Assembly (NCBI RefSeq): GCF_947503125.1
Contig: NZ_CANNCR010000035.1
Coordinates: 1-45,608 of the forward strand
Origin: an uncultured Metabacillus sp.
Lineage (GTDB): Bacteria > Bacillota > Bacilli > Bacillales > Bacillaceae
DNA length: 45,608 bases
Reading direction: 5' to 3'
Shown here: positions 16,915-25,194 of the stretch, piece after piece
Layout: every line of letters starts with the position of its first letter
Numbering within the stretch: position 1 is the stretch's first letter
Notes under the pieces: model-generated
The model's input: only the letters and a program-made list of their open reading frames with translations
Told to the model about the DNA's origin: nothing
Databases searched by the model: none
Translations under genes and position numbers: made by a program

Positions 16915-17085
16915 CTATTTACTTATCTCTACAAGAAGCGTATCAATCTCAATTAATGCCTGCGTCCATTTATCTCTTGCTTGATTCCTCTTTTCAACAT
17001 TAGCAAGAAATGAGCTTTTTTCAATGCGTTTTTTAATGATATTTCGATCCAAACATGTTTGATATATAGAAAAAGTATACGGGAT
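16915..17085 (-). pseudogene. unidentified C-terminal gene remnant
   Basis: The frame is open for 56 codons without a start and ends at TAG 16915-16917. It reads DRNIIKKRIEKSSFLANVEK then RNQARDKWTQALIEIDTLLV, a charged helical tail with protein-like composition. I do not recognise the family. There is no ribosome site before the possible TTG. It is most simply the end of a gene whose 5' part has been replaced by the following membrane gene. Confidence 0.35.
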
Positions 17086-17113
17086 TTAAGGTGAATTTAT
17101 AAAGAAACTATAA

Positions 17114-17885
17114 TTAGTAGCGCCGCATAAATTCTGGGAAGAGAATCGAAAGTACAATAAATACAATCTCACCCACTACGAATGCAATGGCCCAGATTAT
17201 TGCTTTGCGTGATGGAGGCGGGCCGTCGCGCAACACTTTGACACCTAGCGGGACTAACGCTATACAAAGTCCAAGTATCAGGAATGGAGACTCGAATCTT
17301 GTGCCTTTAAGGGTGCCCAAGGGTAGGAAGAACATGGAGGCCAATCCTACCGAGCGAATGAGTCCTAATGTGCGTGAACGGTAAGCACCGATTGCCAATA
17401 GTATCCAGCCAACCATCATCATGCCATTAAAATAACGGACGATATGGAATGCGTGGTACGAGTCGCTTACTGCGTTTTTTGCGAGATCAAGGCTTTGTAC
17501 ATTGACGAGTTGGAAGGCCATATGATCAATGCCGCCATGAAAAACACGGCCTATTAGCCCTAAGATTGTAACCATGCCGCCCCAAATTGCTAAAGCGGGA
17601 TATTTCATGCCGATGAATCTTACTAAGGTAATGAATGATCCCAGGCCAGAGGAAGAGACAACCTAGCACAAAGCAACTGTAGGCGGAAGTGATGAGTACA
17701 GGATGATCGGCGTAGGCAGCAAGCTGCGCATCATAGAAAAAATGAAATTGTATCCTAAGAAGAGCGGCCGCTAGTAATAAGAGCGGTCCAATGATTAAGG
17801 AGAGGCCTCCGATCCAGCGCCCGGGGAACCAAAAAGCAGCATCATCTCTTTCAGGGGATGAGTTTTCTTGTATTTTATGATTCAT
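17114..17885 (-). pseudogene. polytopic membrane protein split by a 4-bp tandem duplication
   Basis: From ATG 17885 the protein reads MNHKIQENSSPERDDAAFWF and about three transmembrane helices to FLWPGII. The rest (TLVRFIGMKYPALAIWGG...) lies in another frame and runs to 17114. At the join the minus strand reads ATCATTCATTACC. Removing one of the two CATT copies (17630-17637) restores a continuous 255-residue protein with about six helices. The family is not recognised. Frameshift by CATT duplication is the clear cause of the break. It may be recent, a sequencing artefact, or a reversible slipped-strand change. Confidence 0.75.
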
Positions 17886-18018
17886 AAACACTTCCACCAC
17901 CTAAACTTCGTTTTAATTGTTTTACTCCTTCTTTAATATTCCATATCGCAACACCTAATATGATCAGAGCGAGTAAGATCATGCTGCTGCCAACTACTGT
18001 GAAATTATAACATATCAT
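17875..18018 (-). CDS. possible 47-residue single-helix membrane protein
   Basis: The frame starts at ATG 18018 and has one clear helix (SSMILLALIILGVAIWNI) followed by a basic tail (KEGVKQLKRS). It overlaps the start of the split membrane gene by 11 bases, which is typical of coupled genes. The ribosome site is poor and a TATAAT sequence lies across the first codons, so the real start may be the internal ATG 36 bases later. The reading is tentative. Confidence 0.35.
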   Translation of the reverse strand: MICYNFTVVGSSMILLALIILGVAIWNIKEGVKQLKRSLGGGSVYES

Positions 18019-18263
18019 TAACGGTACCAAACCTTAATCTGCTGAGTTTAAAATAAATCTGGATAGCTCACCACATTTTTGATTAAAGTTCAACTTGATT
18101 GGGTGAGAAGCAAAAAAATTAACCCCATTTTTTATAATAGGGTTAGTTCCTTCTCTCAAAATATTGCAGTGTTTTATTCCATTAACCTGCCCCTTGGTTC
18201 ATCTATCCTTAAACCTCTTTATAGTCATCACATATAAAACCGGCTAATGATAAATGCAATTCT

Positions 18264-18401
18264 TTAAAATGAAGTATCTTCTTGTTCCATTTCTTTTAAC
18301 TTCTTTCTGGTATATTTGTTAGAAGATAATAATAGCAACAGGGATAATAGTAAAGTTCCGCCTCCTATCCCTAACAACCATGGCAGAAAAACAAATTCCA
18401 T
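18264..18401 (-). CDS. 45-residue single-pass membrane protein
   Basis: The ATG at 18401 follows GGGAGGATTTTAT. The product has one long hydrophobic helix (FLPWLLGIGGGTLLLSLLLLL) and a short charged tail (NKYTRKKLKEMEQED). A frame back to 18452 lacks a ribosome site. It follows the bactofilin-like gene by 61 bases on the same strand and may be its membrane partner. Family unknown. Confidence 0.6.
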   Translation of the reverse strand: MEFVFLPWLLGIGGGTLLLSLLLLLSSNKYTRKKLKEMEQEDTSF

Positions 18402-18462
18402 ATAAAATCCTCCCTTATCTTTATATATGGTTTCATAAGTTTTCTTGTCCAAATATCCACGT

Positions 18463-18723
18463 TTATCTTTTATGGATTATATGTCCTTTCACATTACTTG
18501 CAAGTTCTTCTATTTCAGCACCTTCATCGTACAGATTTCCGCTTATTTGCCCTCTAATCAAAGCCTTGGAGAACTTCATTAATGTAACGTTCCCTTTCAC
18601 TGGAGCTATTAACTCTAATTTAGCTCCTGATAAAACGACAACATTGCCCACAATTTCTCCCATAACCGTTGTATCGGCTTCTATAATCACATCACCTATT
18701 TGTTTTTCAAAAGAGAATTTCAA
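18463..18723 (-). CDS. small bactofilin-like (polymer-forming) protein
   Basis: An 86-residue protein made of short beta repeats with a Gly every 8-10 residues: TTVMGEIVGNVVVLSGAKL, APVKGNVTL, ALIRGQISGNLYDEG. This pattern is like the right-handed beta-helix of bactofilins, though shorter than the usual 100-160 residues. The start is TTG at 18723, ten bases after AAAAGGAG. The gene lies downstream of the YtrA-like ABC unit and upstream of a small membrane protein. The fold call is by pattern and the function is unknown. Confidence 0.55.
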   Translation of the reverse strand: MKFSFEKQIGDVIIEADTTVMGEIVGNVVVLSGAKLELIAPVKGNVTLMKFSKALIRGQISGNLYDEGAEIEELASNVKGHIIHKR

Positions 18724-18769
18724 TTATTATGTTCTCCTTTTTAAAAATAAATTAGAAGGAAAAAGATCC

Positions 18770-20017
18770 TTATTCTATATTTAAAGAATTAATACGTAAC
18801 GTGTAATCTTCCTCGCTTTTACTACTATTTGTTGCTTCAATTGCACCTTCATATACTGTTTTCCATGTTTTCAAATCAGCAACCAATATGACTGCCTCTG
18901 TTTTTAAATCTTTATAAGGACTGACAACATACATCCTATTATTTTTGAGTTTGATCGTTGGAGAGCCGCTTTCGTCCAATCGTTCCGGTATGTTGATGTC
19001 GATCGTTTGTTTTGTGGAAAATTTCCCGTTTTCTATTTGATATGGAAGGATTTCAAGACCATTTGCAGTTATATTTATAAAATAAATCGTTGAACCATAA
19101 AGATAAATATTCTCAAAATCCATTTGTTGCTTTTCATTAAATAATTCTTTTTGCTCATTTGTTTCATAATTATATAACGTAAATGTTTGATCGATTTCTT
19201 CTGTACTGGACTCATCACCCTCTTGAACTTCTTTGACTTTTACTTTCTCAATTAACAGATAATGTTGGGGTTGAATAGTTTCTAAATCATTAAAAATAGA
19301 CAGGCGATTCGAGATCGTTGAATTCTCATTTTGTTGACTGCTGCCAGAAGACACGACAATATCATCACCAATTAAAGTTTGACTTTTAAGATCAAATGTA
19401 TAGATGTGGATTTCTTCAACAGTCTCATAACTTTGATTTATAGCTGACTCTATCTGAACAAGTACTTTTAGCTTGTCATCGAGCTTTTGAACATCAACAA
19501 CATATGCAAAGCTATATTCTTTCTGTTTTGGTAGAGTCTCGTTTATTGATGTAACCTCCTTTGATTCTTTGTCTAACACTTCAATTTCAAATGTAAAATT
19601 ACTTTGTCTATGATCTAGTTCATAATAATCCCCTTCGATATTCGCATAAGCTAAATAAGCTTCGTCCTCATAAAACAAAGTCGGATTTAATTCTTTTCCG
19701 CGCATGAAATTTCGATAATTCCGTTGCAGTTGTTTTATTTCAGGTGTATTATATACTCCGTTTAAACTTTCAATATAGGAGAGTTCATTTGTATAGATAG
19801 TTTCCTGTTCATCAATGCGAACAGTATCTTGGTGTATGCCTTGAGTAATATAATCGCCAAAAACACTAAGTTTCTTTCCTTCATCATCACTCCCACTCAC
19901 CTTTTCAATGATAAATTCCGGATTATTACTCATCGCCGTACTTGATTGAATATAAAAGAAACCAATTACGAAAACGGTGATAAGTACAATTGAAATCAGC
20001 TTCCAATATCGATTCAT
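18770..20017 (-). CDS. membrane-anchored extracytoplasmic protein of an ABC unit
   Basis: A 415-residue protein with one N-terminal helix (KLISIVLITVFVIGFFYIQ) and a large Ser/Glu/Thr-rich outer part containing repeated strand pairs such as HIYTFDLKSQTL, FTLYNYETNEQ, NIYLYGSTIYFINI and NRMYVVSPYKDL, suggesting a beta-propeller-like fold. ATG 20017 is seven bases after AGGAG; the ATG at 20023 is too close. It is the last gene of the GntR-ATPase-permease unit, ten bases after the permease, so it probably works with that exporter. No known name can be given. Confidence 0.7.
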   Translation of the reverse strand: MNRYWKLISIVLITVFVIGFFYIQSSTAMSNNPEFIIEKVSGSDDEGKKLSVFGDYITQGIHQDTVRIDEQETIYTNELSYIESLNGVYNTPEIKQLQRNYRNFMRGKELNPTLFYEDEAYLAYANIEGDYYELDHRQSNFTFEIEVLDKESKEVTSINETLPKQKEYSFAYVVDVQKLDDKLKVLVQIESAINQSYETVEEIHIYTFDLKSQTLIGDDIVVSSGSSQQNENSTISNRLSIFNDLETIQPQHYLLIEKVKVKEVQEGDESSTEEIDQTFTLYNYETNEQKELFNEKQQMDFENIYLYGSTIYFINITANGLEILPYQIENGKFSTKQTIDINIPERLDESGSPTIKLKNNRMYVVSPYKDLKTEAVILVADLKTWKTVYEGAIEATNSSKSEEDYTLRINSLNIE

Positions 20018-20027
20018 GTTCATTCTC

Positions 20028-20858
20028 CTAAACTGTTATTTTATTTTTCAATAAATAATGGCTCATCCAAATCGATCCCGCAATAACAATTAGTCCTGTG
20101 ATTAATTCTAGTCCTAATAATTCAATAGGATAAAAATAATTGACTAATAGAAAGGTATGTATAAGCAATGGTGAAAGAAAAACAAAAGCAGATACCAAAC
20201 AATAGATAACGGCAAGAGCAATTCCTTTCCAACGAAAACTTCGTTCAAATAAGATTGCGGTGAATAAAACCATCACAACTAGTAAACCAATACCATAATG
20301 AATGAAAAACTCCATAAATGTTTTCGGAAATAAAATCGTAAACCTGTTATACATAAACGTCTCATGCACTGTGAGATCTGTTCTGAAATCAGCTGGGACA
20401 ATCAATTGTAGGATCTTATTTTCAACTGGCAGTAATAATAGTTGTAATGCGATTAATCCAAAAACCATGATCATAATAGTGGTTACCTTCGCCAGATAAA
20501 GATGAATGCGTGCAGTTGGCAACATTAATAGACGGTAAATGAACGTGTTTTTTCCTATCCAATCGCGATACCAAATAAAAAATAAATAAATTAATAATGT
20601 TACAATACATAAAGCAATTGGTCCTACAAACCAGAAACTGTCAATAATCTGTTGCAAAGACATGCTTCCATATTGATTAAGAAATTCCTCTTGTGATAAT
20701 GATCCCTGATAGATCATTTCATTGACTGTATTCACATAACTTTTTGCTGATACAAAAGCGCCTATTAATTGTGAAATAATAGTGATCCCAATTAAAATAA
20801 AGTACATGTTCGCAAAACGATTAAATTCAAAATGGACTAACTTAAAATACTTGCTCAT
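20028..20858 (-). CDS. ABC-2-type transporter permease
   Basis: A 276-residue membrane protein with about six helices: YFILIGITIISQLIGAFV near the start, FWFVGPIALCIVTLLIYL, and further helices to the end. This is the topology of single-domain ABC-2 permeases in YtrA-type units. Its ATG overlaps the stop of the ATPase gene as ATGA, giving tight coupling. It would form the membrane part of an exporter for an unknown substrate, possibly a cell-envelope-active compound. The family-level call rests on topology and context. Confidence 0.8.
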   Translation of the reverse strand: MSKYFKLVHFEFNRFANMYFILIGITIISQLIGAFVSAKSYVNTVNEMIYQGSLSQEEFLNQYGSMSLQQIIDSFWFVGPIALCIVTLLIYLFFIWYRDWIGKNTFIYRLLMLPTARIHLYLAKVTTIMIMVFGLIALQLLLLPVENKILQLIVPADFRTDLTVHETFMYNRFTILFPKTFMEFFIHYGIGLLVVMVLFTAILFERSFRWKGIALAVIYCLVSAFVFLSPLLIHTFLLVNYFYPIELLGLELITGLIVIAGSIWMSHYLLKNKITV

Positions 20859-21544
20859 CTTTGATACACCTCTCTCATGACATCCACGACAGATTTCCCT
20901 TCATTTTCACGAACGTCTTCTGTTCGGAATTCTTTCAAAACGGTTCCATCATTTAATAAAATCACCTTATCAATTAAATGTTCAATATCATTAATTTCAT
21001 GTGTTGTAATAATCACTCCGCGATTTTCTACAAGATGGCTAGTAAATACATCTGCTATTTGTTCACGACTAAACAAATCGATTCCTGAAAAAGGTTCATC
21101 CATTAAAATAAAATCTACATCAAGTGATAAGCCAAGAAGAATATTTACTTTAGCGACATTCCCTTTTGATAACCTAGAAATCCGTTCATTTTTGCTTAAT
21201 GAAAAAAACTCTAGTAGATCATCTGCTCTTTTTTGATTCCAACCAGAATAAAAATCATCCATAAACTGCATCGCTTCTGAAATTTTCATTTGTGGTAACA
21301 TGGTAATCGCATCTGGAATATAACAAATTTTTTCGTAGCTTTCTTTATGTATTCTTTCTCCATTTATAAGAATCTCCCCATCTTGAATAGGAGTTAATCC
21401 CATGATGGCATTTAAGATTGTTGTTTTACCTGCACCATTTAATCCAATTAAGCAAGTTATTTCCCCTTTATTCGCAGTAAAAGAAACACCCTCTAAAACT
21501 TTCCTTCGTCCAAATTTTTTCGCTATATTCTTAAGTTCAATCAT
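20855..21544 (-). CDS. ABC transporter ATP-binding protein (YtrB/YhcG-like)
   Basis: A 229-residue ATPase with Walker A GLNGAGKTT at residues 34-42, a degenerate signature SRLSKGNVAKVN, Walker B FILMDEPFSGID and a switch His in TTHEIND. The SKGN signature is common in the YtrB/YhcG group of antibiotic- or envelope-linked transporters. It begins 15 bases after the GntR regulator and overlaps the permease gene by four bases. It powers the adjacent permease. Confidence 0.92.
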   Translation of the reverse strand: MIELKNIAKKFGRRKVLEGVSFTANKGEITCLIGLNGAGKTTILNAIMGLTPIQDGEILINGERIHKESYEKICYIPDAITMLPQMKISEAMQFMDDFYSGWNQKRADDLLEFFSLSKNERISRLSKGNVAKVNILLGLSLDVDFILMDEPFSGIDLFSREQIADVFTSHLVENRGVIITTHEINDIEHLIDKVILLNDGTVLKEFRTEDVRENEGKSVVDVMREVYQR

Positions 21545-21559
21545 TTCGATCCCCCAATT

Positions 21560-21922
21560 TCATTGTTCATTTTTATATTTTTGTTTTACTAGTTCTAAAA
21601 CATCATCCAGTGGAACTTGAATAGAACGTATAGATGTTATGAAGGATTCTACAGCATTTAAAATAAGTTCTTCTCTCACTTCACGTAAAACTTGTTCATC
21701 TTTTGTGATACGACTTGGTACATTTCGTTCCGTATAAATCAAACCTTGTTCCTCCATCTCTTTATAAGCTCTTTGAACCGTATTCGGATTAATTTTCAAC
21801 TTGTTTGCCAAATCCCTGCGCGACGGAATTTCTTGACCCGACTCAAGTCGTCCTGTTGCAATCTGCTCTTTAAAATGGCGGATGACTTGTACATAGACAG
21901 GTTCGCGATGATTAAAATTCAT
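21560..21922 (-). CDS. YtrA-subfamily GntR transcriptional regulator
   Basis: A 120-residue protein with an N-terminal winged helix-turn-helix (PVYVQVIRHFKEQIATG, then PSRRDLANKLKINPNTVQRA) and only a short C-terminal helix, the size of the YtrA/YhcF subfamily. ATG 21922 follows AGGAG by eight bases. It heads the ABC unit. Three GTGTATT...AATACAC palindromes lie directly upstream, so it most likely represses its own operon until an envelope stressor or ligand relieves it. Confidence 0.9.
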   Translation of the reverse strand: MNFNHREPVYVQVIRHFKEQIATGRLESGQEIPSRRDLANKLKINPNTVQRAYKEMEEQGLIYTERNVPSRITKDEQVLREVREELILNAVESFITSIRSIQVPLDDVLELVKQKYKNEQ

Positions 21923-21944
21923 AAACCCAACTCCTAAATTCCTT

Positions 21945-22053
21945 TATCAAGTGTACTAACCAATTAATACACACTTGATAAAAAAATATGTAGTTAGTGT
22001 ATTAAACTTATAATACACTAGTAACAAAAATGTGTATCAATACTTCAATACAC
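21945..22053 (-). promoter_or_regulatory. operator region of the YtrA-like unit, three palindromes
   Basis: Three inverted repeats share GTGTA/TACAC half sites. The first pairs TATCAAGTGT (21945-21954) with ACACTTGATA (21971-21980). The second is perfect: TAGTGTATTA (21995-22004), six bases, TAATACACTA (22011-22020). The third is GTGTAT (22032-22037) with ATACAC (22048-22053). This is the expected operator type for YtrA-like regulators. Confidence 0.7.
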
Positions 22054-22107
22054 CAATATATGTATATTTTATCTTCATTTAGCTTCAACTGTCAACATAA
22101 TCATTAA

Positions 22108-22287
22108 GAAACTGATTTCGAAAATCGTTTAGCAGATGAAAATATAACAGAAGTTTCTTTAATCAAGGATGTATTTCACGATACGTTTGGAATGGAAAAA
22201 GCACATTCTTTTCAAGTTAAAGTCGGAGTGAAATCTGCTGGTGCTGTATTCAACAGAGCTATTGTTTTTGCTATTGGTGGGGGATAG
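22108..22287 (+). pseudogene. unidentified C-terminal gene remnant
   Basis: A frame open from just after TAA at 22105 to TAG at 22285. It reads ENRLADENITEVSLIKDVFH then DTFGMEKAHSFQVKVGVKSA and ends AIVFAIGGG. Composition and codon use look like coding sequence, but there is no start codon or ribosome site, and I do not recognise the family. It is probably the tail of a lost gene. Confidence 0.4.
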
Positions 22288-22350
22288 GAGCTATTCAATC
22301 ATTTATTATAAAAAAAGGGTATGTTGTCACCATAACGATGATCAGTAATC

Positions 22351-22387
22351 AAAAAAAAACCCTCGGTATTTGTTTAAACCCGATGGC
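22351..22387 (-). terminator. terminator of the GerAB-like gene
   Basis: On the minus strand CC-A-TCGG pairs with CCGA-G-GG and is followed by nine T. It begins about 27 bases past the stop codon. Confidence 0.75.
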
Positions 22388-22413
22388 TTTTGAATATAGC
22401 ATTATAACTATTA

Positions 22414-23526
22414 TCATGCATTTGATTTGGATCTAACTTTCTTTTTGAAATGATTGCGAATCAAGGTAACAAGCAGCATTAGCAATGGAAAAGCAAAATG
22501 AAAATAAACAGTAACGTAACTGCCAACATAACTACTTTCCTCAATGTGTTCTGAAAAATCGGATGCCCTAATCATTGACCAATAAAGGAGAATACAACCA
22601 ATTGGTAAAATAATCTGTTGATGATTTTTTAGTTTGAACAAATCTACGATACCAATTAAGGCACCATAAAAAAAGATGGATGCTTTGAAAAACACCGTAA
22701 TTAATAAGGTAAAAACAACAATAGCATCCAGTCGTTGTATAAACTCGAAAAGGTTGACTTTTCCAATGGTTGATAACAAAGGAAACGTAGATCTCTCCAC
22801 TTCTTCAACACCAAGAGCAGCGACATTTAAACTTATTGTCCAACTTAAGATAAGACCACTTGAAATTAAGGCAGACAACCATACTTTTTTTACTAATCCG
22901 GAACGATTTAAATAAGGAAGCAGCATCATAAAGACAACCATTTGACCAAAAGGAGCATTGTTAGTCTCTGGAAATGCAGTTATGATTGGTTTCCATCCAT
23001 TTTCAAGAAACGGCTGCAAATTATGAAGATCAACATTACCTGAAATAAGGACGAAAAAATTCCCTATTGCTCCTAACACAAGTAAAATAACAATGAAGAC
23101 CTCTGCTGTTCGCCCTAATACTTCAATTCCTAGATAAAGTACATAACACATCGTAAGAACGAACAAGAGATTGATTGCTAATAACGGTGTTTCTGTCATT
23201 GCCGAGGTAAGCAGCAAATCCCCGAAGTCACGTACATTATCGGCAGCAATCATCAAAAAGTAGAGAATGTATAACAGACCAATGGTCCACCCCAGGTATT
23301 TACCAAATATTTTTCTAGTAAGTCCAGTAAGGGGTAAATTGGGATATTGACGAAATAAAAAGTAGTAAATGAAAAATAAGACAATTCCCCCGAACATTCC
23401 TAAAAGAATGGCCAGCCATGCGTCTTTTTGGGCGGATATTCCATGACTTTCAACCAGTGTAGTCCCCATATCCAATAGAAACATTAAGGCAAATAGTTGA
23501 ATAACACTAATTTTTGCTTTCTCCAT
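22414..23526 (-). CDS. GerAB/ProY-family endospore germination permease
   Basis: A 370-residue protein with ten predicted helices of the spore germination (GerAB) family of the APC superfamily. Matching segments are the N-terminal KISVIQLFALMFLLDMGTTL, the HGISAQKDAWLAILLG block and KYLGWTIGLLYILYFL. GerAB proteins sit in the spore inner membrane and sense germinants together with GerAA and GerAC. Here no gerAA or gerAC partner lies on either side, so it is an orphan. The ribosome site is weak (GAGGGA, 11 bases from ATG 23526). A terminator follows. Confidence 0.9.
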   Translation of the reverse strand: MEKAKISVIQLFALMFLLDMGTTLVESHGISAQKDAWLAILLGMFGGIVLFFIYYFLFRQYPNLPLTGLTRKIFGKYLGWTIGLLYILYFLMIAADNVRDFGDLLLTSAMTETPLLAINLLFVLTMCYVLYLGIEVLGRTAEVFIVILLVLGAIGNFFVLISGNVDLHNLQPFLENGWKPIITAFPETNNAPFGQMVVFMMLLPYLNRSGLVKKVWLSALISSGLILSWTISLNVAALGVEEVERSTFPLLSTIGKVNLFEFIQRLDAIVVFTLLITVFFKASIFFYGALIGIVDLFKLKNHQQIILPIGCILLYWSMIRASDFSEHIEESSYVGSYVTVYFHFAFPLLMLLVTLIRNHFKKKVRSKSNA

Positions 23527-24071
23527 TGTCTAATGGTCCCTCATTCCTTTATCTCAATACATGGTTTGATCTATAAACTTGTTTGACAGTGAGCGCTTAT
23601 ACTTCTTATCTAGTTATTCATCCTCCCCAACTTTGCTATGCTCAATACTTTTAAGGGTCGAGGAATGTATGCTCTATACAAATCTAGTCACCAAAAGCGA
23701 TGTTATTGGTAATTAAAAGGGATTAAATATCCCTTTTTTTCGCTTGTTAAATAAAAGAAGTTAAAAACTCAATTTTGTCTCGAATCTCTATTATATAGAT
23801 CTACACGTTAAAAGGAGAGGGAAAGGAAAAGCTTGATCACAGTGGTTTAGTTCAATACTACGAGAAACTTGCTAATTTTGAAGTAAAAAGGAAACAAGAA
23901 TATGAGCCGAATACTCTTTAAACATGGAAAAGGGACAAATAATTTAACACAAGGTTGAAAACTTATGGAAGATTCAATGGTTATCTGGTGGATGTCAAAC
24001 AAGCAGTACATAACGTGTGTTTAATTTACAGAAAGCATTTGATTGATTATAAGGCGATGTTTTTAATTTTT
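23527..24071. other. non-coding stretch with a possible remnant
   Basis: Contains an open but start-less plus-strand frame from about 23790 to 23922 (KLDHSGLVQYYEKLANFEVK then RKQEYEPNTL and a stop) preceded by GGAGAGGG. I do not recognise it. Another open frame from TTG 23955 has no ribosome site. Nothing else is seen. Confidence 0.3.
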
Positions 24072-24125
24072 CAGCTGATAGGAAACCCGCTGAAAGGTGA
24101 AGGCAAAGGCGCAGTTGCCCCTATC
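24072..24125. repeat. compact three-way-junction-like element
   Basis: GATAGG (24077-24082) pairs with CCTATC (24120-24125) and encloses two hairpins: ACC/GGT, and GGCAA (24102-24106) with TTGCC (24115-24119). CAGC just before the outer stem could also pair with GCTG inside it. On the minus strand it can be read as a short protein-like frame. The shape suggests either a structured RNA or a dispersed intergenic repeat of Bacillaceae. No known riboswitch class matches it. Confidence 0.35.
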
Positions 24126-24161
24126 CTTTATACTTAAAATTGGCCACTACGTCGCTTTCCC

Positions 24162-24198
24162 TTTACGCTCCATTATACTTTTTAAAGTGCAAAAAAAT
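24162..24198. repeat. terminator-associated motif, second copy
   Basis: The block TTTACGCTCCATTATACTT followed by TTTAAAGTGCAAAAAAAT resembles 2350-2385 with small gaps. In both places it runs straight into a terminator hairpin. See the finding on the pair. Confidence 0.45.
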
Positions 24199-24220
24199 AA
24201 TTCCTCTAAAAACGAGGAAT
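24191..24220 (-). terminator. terminator of the GntR/FCD gene
   Basis: ATTCCTC (24200-24206) pairs with GAGGAAT (24214-24220). On the minus strand it is followed by TATTTTTTT. It lies 35 bases after the stop codon. Confidence 0.75.
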
Positions 24221-24254
24221 AGCAAAGGTTTACCATAGGGGAATTTGCGGACTA

Positions 24255-24965
24255 TTAAACTTTCCAATACCGATTATATAAGTTTTGCATATGGTCGGTC
24301 ATTAGTTTGACTGCTTCTTTTTCATTATGTTCTTCTATCGCTTTTATAAGTAATTTATGCTCATGAAAATTAACTTCTCTATAATCAGGTCGAGTTACCG
24401 TACGATCCCGAATAAATTTCCACATTTTTTGCTGTTCCATTGCATTGCTGATCGCTACCATAAAATTAATAAATAAATCATTATGAGAAGCCTTTGCGAT
24501 CCCTTTATGCAATTTTTCATCGGTTTCAGGAACATAGATTCCGGCCTCAGTCTCTTCCTCCATCTTTTTAATAGTAGAACGCAGTTCCTCAATATCCTCC
24601 TCTGTGGCTCTGAGAGCTGCATATTTTACTATAAGCGGCTCGATATTCATTCTTGCTTCGACAATATCCTCCGGGGATACGGCCTCTACTATTATGGCTA
24701 AATTTTGACTTTCAGAAGCTGATTGTTTACTTTTAACATAAACCCCTTCACCTTGGCGGGAATAAATATACCCATTTAACTCTAGTGCACTAAGCGCTTG
24801 TCTAATGGGAGCGCGACTAACACCAAACTGTTCGCAAAGCTCTCTCTCAGCAGGGAGTTTATCACCTATTTCAAATGAACCGGATTGTATTTCTGAAAGA
24901 ATTTGGTTGTAAATTTGGACATATAATTTATTACTAGAAACTGGATTAAATTTAATGTAAACCAC
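24255..24965 (-). CDS. FadR-subfamily GntR regulator with FCD domain
   Basis: A 236-residue regulator. The N-terminal winged helix-turn-helix spans about residues 10-80 (GDKLPAERELCEQFGVSRAP). The C-terminal all-helical FCD ligand domain spans about 95-230, with the usual acidic/His metal site (DEKLHKGIAKASHNDLF and NFHEHKLL). FCD regulators respond to sugar acids and other carboxylates. The start GTG at 24965 has a weak ribosome site, so a few residues may be wrong. It sits beside a dehydrogenase and a GntP permease that share GTATAC operator pairs, so it is their probable repressor. Confidence 0.9.
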   Translation of the reverse strand: MVYIKFNPVSSNKLYVQIYNQILSEIQSGSFEIGDKLPAERELCEQFGVSRAPIRQALSALELNGYIYSRQGEGVYVKSKQSASESQNLAIIVEAVSPEDIVEARMNIEPLIVKYAALRATEEDIEELRSTIKKMEEETEAGIYVPETDEKLHKGIAKASHNDLFINFMVAISNAMEQQKMWKFIRDRTVTRPDYREVNFHEHKLLIKAIEEHNEKEAVKLMTDHMQNLYNRYWKV

Positions 24966-25147
24966 TTCTTTCGATCATTATTTACTTATTTTCAATACAC
25001 TATTTAAACGTTATCATTATACCGATTTCTTTCATTTATAGCAACCACATAGACTCTATAAGACCGATGACCTTATGACTCCAAAAGTAAAGGATAGGGC
25101 ATACCTAATCAGAATATCATGTGATGATAATCAATGTGTGTATACAT

Positions 25148-25179
25148 AAAACAGGCATCCCATTTTGGAATGCCTGTTT
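25148..25179 (-). terminator. terminator of the dehydrogenase gene
   Basis: AAACAGGCATTCC pairs with GGGATGCCTGTTTT on the minus strand around AAAAT. It lies 16 bases after the stop codon. Confidence 0.75.
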
Positions 25180-25194
25180 CATAATAGTGACTAA

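Noticed and set aside
23955-24137. 60-codon plus-strand frame
   Set aside because: Lacks a ribosome site and its end lies in the structured repeat at 24072-24125.
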